A stretch of 64,000 nt of DNA from an uncultured Olsenella sp. (GTDB taxonomy: Bacteria > Actinomycetota > Coriobacteriia > Coriobacteriales > Atopobiaceae): positions 1-64,000 of the forward strand of contig CASEVE010000004.1 of the NCBI GenBank assembly GCA_949291295.1. Direction: 5' to 3'. Both the position numbers and the translations under genes were made by a program. This document shows positions 63,975 to 64,000 of the stretch, piece by piece. The notes beneath the pieces are model-generated. The model was not told where the DNA came from and made no database searches. It was given only the letters and a program-made list of their open reading frames with translations. Position 1 is the stretch's first letter; each line of letters begins with the position of its first letter.

Positions 63975-64000
63975 ATGGCCAATAGCATCGCGTCCACCAA
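63975..64000 (+). CDS. Start of the next phage gene, probably major capsid (partial)
   Basis: ATG 63975 begins MANSIAST three bases after the scaffold stop, with GAGGAG just upstream, and is cut by the window edge. The coat protein assignment rests on position alone. Confidence 0.5.

Overview
The window is high-GC bacterial chromosome that ends in an integrated phage. DivIVA, SepF, FtsZ with a SepF-type C-terminal tail, a mur/fts cluster without ftsA, and a large cell-wall-anchored glycosidase point to a Gram-positive actinobacterial lineage. The combination looks most like Coriobacteriia (Olsenella/Atopobiaceae-like). That placement is inferred from gene content and codon style, not from a search.

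Region 1 (1-6560) holds housekeeping genes: nadK, recN, a microbial-type PARG protein, pyrG and a XerD-like recombinase, closed by an unusually long hairpin. Region 2 (6750-26900) is a nearly complete division and cell-wall cluster: MraZ-box promoter, mraZ, rsmH, ftsL, ftsI, murF, mraY, murD, ftsW, murG, murC, murB, ftsQ, ftsZ, pgeF, yggS, sepF, proC, yggT, divIVA, then a terminator. Many genes overlap by 1-4 bases. Neither murE nor ftsA is present. Region 3 (26880-42300) carries a DUF4130 DNA-metabolism gene with two LexA-like boxes, RNase P RNA, an EIIA-Glc protein, an IMPACT protein, and a PD-(D/E)XK-like nuclease gene bracketed by inverted copies of a repeat. It continues with two tandem PepC peptidase genes, a 1,854-residue GH20 surface protein, cca, and tRNA-Gln plus two identical tRNA-Glu genes.

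Region 4 (42360-64000) is a prophage entered at the tRNA-Glu pair: integrase, a Zn-ribbon protein, an XRE regulator, an excisionase-like HTH protein, a RepA/primase-type replication protein, terminase small and large subunits, portal, scaffold and the first codons of the presumed coat protein. Two unknown minus-strand genes sit inside the phage operon. A cargo block of about 9 kb (54.3-63.4 kb) lies between portal and scaffold, where a minor head gene would be expected. It holds a full type I restriction-modification set (hsdM, hsdS, hsdR), a GIY-YIG/DUF4357-like protein, and a compact two-gene module: a nucleotidyltransferase-fold protein and an unknown partner behind a palindromic operator-like site.

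The best candidates for undescribed biology are the nucleotidyltransferase pair at 61.8-63.4 kb, the two reverse-strand phage cargo genes, and the nuclease gene with its flanking repeat family. Several strictly periodic intergenic repeats (11, 29, 60 and 61 bp) are also unexplained.
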